Source: Bacillus hominis (GTDB taxonomy: Bacteria; Bacillota; Bacilli; Bacillales; Bacillaceae_G). Taken from it: 32,911 nucleotides of DNA. The stretch covers positions 1 through 32,911 of the forward strand of contig NZ_BOQD01000083.1 of assembly GCF_018332515.1 (NCBI RefSeq), written 5' to 3'. The position numbers and the translations under genes are program-made. How positions within the stretch are numbered: the first letter of the stretch is position 1; each line of letters begins with the position of its first letter. Positions 31,233 through 32,911 of the stretch are shown one piece after another. The notes beneath the pieces are model-generated. The model did no database searches and was not told the origin of the DNA. It saw nothing but the letters and a program-made list of their open reading frames with translations.

Positions 31233-32141
31233 ATGGTACAAATTCATCCGAAAACACGCATTGGTCATGTTACATTTAAAGTGAAAGATTTAGAGCGTCA
31301 AATTGCTTTTTATGAAAATGTTGTTGGTCTAGAGGTAATTAAGAAAGAGGGGAATACAGCATATTTAGCTGGAAAAGGTGGTAAGAATGCTTTACTCGTT
31401 CTTGAGCAGGTGGAAGATGCAGCGCCTCAAGAACCACGTACGACGGGTATATATCATGTCGCCTTTTTAGTTCCGACTCGTGAAGCTTTTGCTTCGGCAC
31501 TATTTGGTGTGCTTCGTAATAAGAACGTAATTGATAGTCCAGCTGAGCAAGAAGGGCGTTATACATATTCAAATGAAATTTTACCAATTTCAAGGTTTAA
31601 TAGCGCAAGTGATCATACGTATAGCGAAGCGTTTTATTTACAAGATTTAGAAGGGAATGGTATCGAGATTTATGCAGACCGTCCACGTGATCAATGGGGA
31701 GAAGGACCAGGAGGAAGTACGCCACTTGATTTAAAAGAACTAGCAACGCTCGTTGATTATGAGTTTGATGGTTTACCAGCCGAAACGGTAGTTGGACACG
31801 TACATTTACGAATAGCTGATGTAGAGAAGTCACATGAGTTTTATGTAGATACAGTAGGTTTTGAAGTACAACAGCGTGAAGATGATTGCTTATTCATTTC
31901 GGCAGGAGGGTATCATCACCATATCGGTGCAAATACGTGGAATGGGGTAAATAATCCGCACCCGCCAGCACATGCAACGGGATTAAAAGTGTATACCATT
32001 GTACTACCACACAAAGAAGCGCTAGATGAAGTAAAAGGAAGATTATTAGAAAAACAACATGAAATAAATGAAACTACAAATGGATTTACGGTAGTAGATC
32101 CAAGTGGTATTACAGTGCAATTTGAAGTAGAAGCAGTGTAA
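31233..32141 (+). CDS. catE: CatE-like ring-cleaving extradiol dioxygenase (VOC family)
   Basis: A 302-residue protein of two glyoxalase/VOC modules (about 1-150 and 165-302), as in catechol-2,3-dioxygenase CatE of B. subtilis (about 285 residues). Probable Fe ligands lie in the second half: His in VVGHVHLRIAD, His in PPAHATGLKVY and Glu in the final VQFEVE. The first module carries an insertion (about residues 92-125, NKNVIDSPAEQEGRYTYSNE) that accounts for the extra length. The enzyme would open the ring of catechol or hydroquinone-like compounds, detoxifying quinone precursors. AGAGAGGAAG precedes ATG 31233. Single-gene unit ended by a strong bidirectional terminator. Confidence 0.83.
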   Translation: MVQIHPKTRIGHVTFKVKDLERQIAFYENVVGLEVIKKEGNTAYLAGKGGKNALLVLEQVEDAAPQEPRTTGIYHVAFLVPTREAFASALFGVLRNKNVIDSPAEQEGRYTYSNEILPISRFNSASDHTYSEAFYLQDLEGNGIEIYADRPRDQWGEGPGGSTPLDLKELATLVDYEFDGLPAETVVGHVHLRIADVEKSHEFYVDTVGFEVQQREDDCLFISAGGYHHHIGANTWNGVNNPHPPAHATGLKVYTIVLPHKEALDEVKGRLLEKQHEINETTNGFTVVDPSGITVQFEVEAV

Positions 32142-32185
32142 AAGAAACCAGAAAGTGTTTAATCACTTTCTGGTTTCTTTTTTTG
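32141..32185. terminator. Bidirectional terminator
   Basis: AAAGAAACCAGAAAGTG (32141-32157) pairs perfectly with CACTTTCTGGTTTCTTT (32164-32180), loop TTTAAT, followed by TTTT. It serves the dioxygenase gene and the convergent acetyltransferase gene. Confidence 0.92.
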
Positions 32186-32193
32186 TGAGTCAT

Positions 32194-32712
32194 TCATAGA
32201 TCAATCCAATACCTTCTTACAACATTCCCATCTTCTTCAGTAAAATCCTCATCGCGGAGACCACCATTATGTAAAATCGTTTTCTCTGAAGCGGTATTTA
32301 CTTCGTCGCAAACAACAAGTGCTTTCGTGATGTTTAATTCCTTCGTTTTCTCCAATGATAACTCGAGTAGTTTCGTAGCATAACCTTTTCTTCTTTCAGA
32401 AGGGCGAATGCCATAACCGATATGACCGCCAGCATGAAACAAATGCTCTGTTAAACTATGGCGAATATTAACAGCTCCTACAATTCTATTTTCATCTGTA
32501 ACAAGCCAATATGTAGAATCTGGTACCCAAGTTTTAGGAATATTTATTCCGTTATGTGCATCGATTAATTCTTGAATCATAGCTGGGAAGTTAGAAGGGT
32601 CTTTTGAAATAACCCACGGAATCATCGTTTCACCGCTATCTTTCCATTCGTTATAAAAATCTAAATATTCTTCTTGTAAATCGGTAGTAGGTGTAAGTAA
32701 AGAGACGTTCAT
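32194..32712 (-). CDS. GNAT N-acetyltransferase
   Basis: A 172-residue GNAT protein. The acetyl-CoA loop is IGYGIRPSERRKGYATKLLE (R-R-x-G-Y-A type, about residues 98-117), followed by LVVCDEVNTASEKTILHNGG with the conserved Asn region. The N-terminal part (DFYNEWKDSGETMIPWVI) is typical of a B. cereus group subset of unknown acceptor. AAAGGAG lies 9 bp before the ATG at 32712. Single-gene unit; substrate unknown. Confidence 0.85.
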   Translation of the reverse strand: MNVSLLTPTTDLQEEYLDFYNEWKDSGETMIPWVISKDPSNFPAMIQELIDAHNGINIPKTWVPDSTYWLVTDENRIVGAVNIRHSLTEHLFHAGGHIGYGIRPSERRKGYATKLLELSLEKTKELNITKALVVCDEVNTASEKTILHNGGLRDEDFTEEDGNVVRRYWIDL

Positions 32713-32886
32713 TGTTCGTAGGCTCCTTTGATTGACGTTTTATTTCACAAAAATGCGGCATTTAACAAAAGCGTTTTCTTACTTTCCCAACCTCATTTTA
32801 TGCAATCCACATCCTGTTTTGAATGAAAATTAGTTTCGCTTTGAAATTTAAAGTTATTTATATGAAAAATAAGGTGGTTTCGTTTT

Positions 32887-32911
32887 ATGTTAATATTAAA
32901 AATATTAACAT
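32887..32911. repeat. Perfect inverted repeat at the right edge
   Basis: ATGTTAATATT (32887-32897) and AATATTAACAT (32901-32911) are exact reverse complements around AAA. The repeat is cut by the end of the window, so its context is unknown. It is not followed by a visible T-run and may be an operator or hairpin of the next gene. Confidence 0.55.

Noticed and set aside
1-32911. tRNA, rRNA genes or CRISPR arrays
   Set aside because: No clover-leaf with GTTCRA T-arm, no rRNA-like conserved stretches and no short spaced repeats were seen by eye.

Overview
The window looks like a chromosomal segment of a Bacillus cereus group bacterium (B. cereus / thuringiensis / anthracis type). The reasons are low GC, strong GGAGG-type ribosome binding sites, frequent TTG and GTG starts, an S-box riboswitch, a bcr1-type repeat flanked by TTTAT, and a protein set recognised from that group (DhaS, PanF, YueD-like benzil reductase, DUF11-repeat giant, DUF3900 protein, VanW lipoprotein, CatE-like dioxygenase). 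All identifications come from reading the sequence; no database search was possible.

Layout. 1-796: 5' part of an aldehyde dehydrogenase gene (dhaS type) cut off by a stop after 260 codons. 1071-2786: DUF997 protein plus pantothenate symporter PanF, behind an extended -10 promoter overlapping an inverted repeat. 2908-3840: nucleoside hydrolase gene broken by one in-frame TAG. 3958-5067: membrane-anchored serine hydrolase. 5101-5246: bcr1 element in a TTTAT duplication. 5320-7725: argininosuccinate-lyase-like protein and a GNAT acetyltransferase. 7761-8510 (minus): SDR reductase. 8628-16103: a 2,491-residue protein with 16 DUF11 repeats, no signal peptide and a cysteine-rich tail. 16151-17870: remnant of a CatB-like acetyltransferase, an ASCH/Nudix overlapping pair and an acetate transporter. 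17910-19016 (minus): phosphodiester-glycosidase-like protein. 19264-20691: Fur-box promoter, flavodoxin and a BNR propeller protein. 20909-21109: cold-shock protein behind a structured leader. 21301-22155: DEDDh exonuclease.

The most unusual part is 22297-26685. A DUF3900 gene (minus strand) is present complete at 25606-26685, and its 3' part is present again at 22297-22845. The two copies share 512 bp (22333-22844 and 25630-26141, constant offset 3297, about 20 mismatches, nearly all synonymous). Next to the left copy lies the decayed C-terminus of a tyrosine recombinase, including the catalytic-Tyr motif. Between the copies lie an intact methyltransferase-like gene, a solitary IS6-family end, a broken winged-helix gene and small phage-like genes. 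I interpret this as a degraded integrated element of about 3.3 kb that entered the DUF3900 gene and replaced its 3' end.

The right part is ordinary: a small Tyr-rich coiled-coil protein (minus), a VanW lipoprotein, an S-box-controlled amino-acid ABC transporter (permease, ATPase, binding lipoprotein; probably sulfur amino acids), a CatE-like extradiol dioxygenase and a GNAT acetyltransferase (minus). A perfect inverted repeat ends exactly at the last base.
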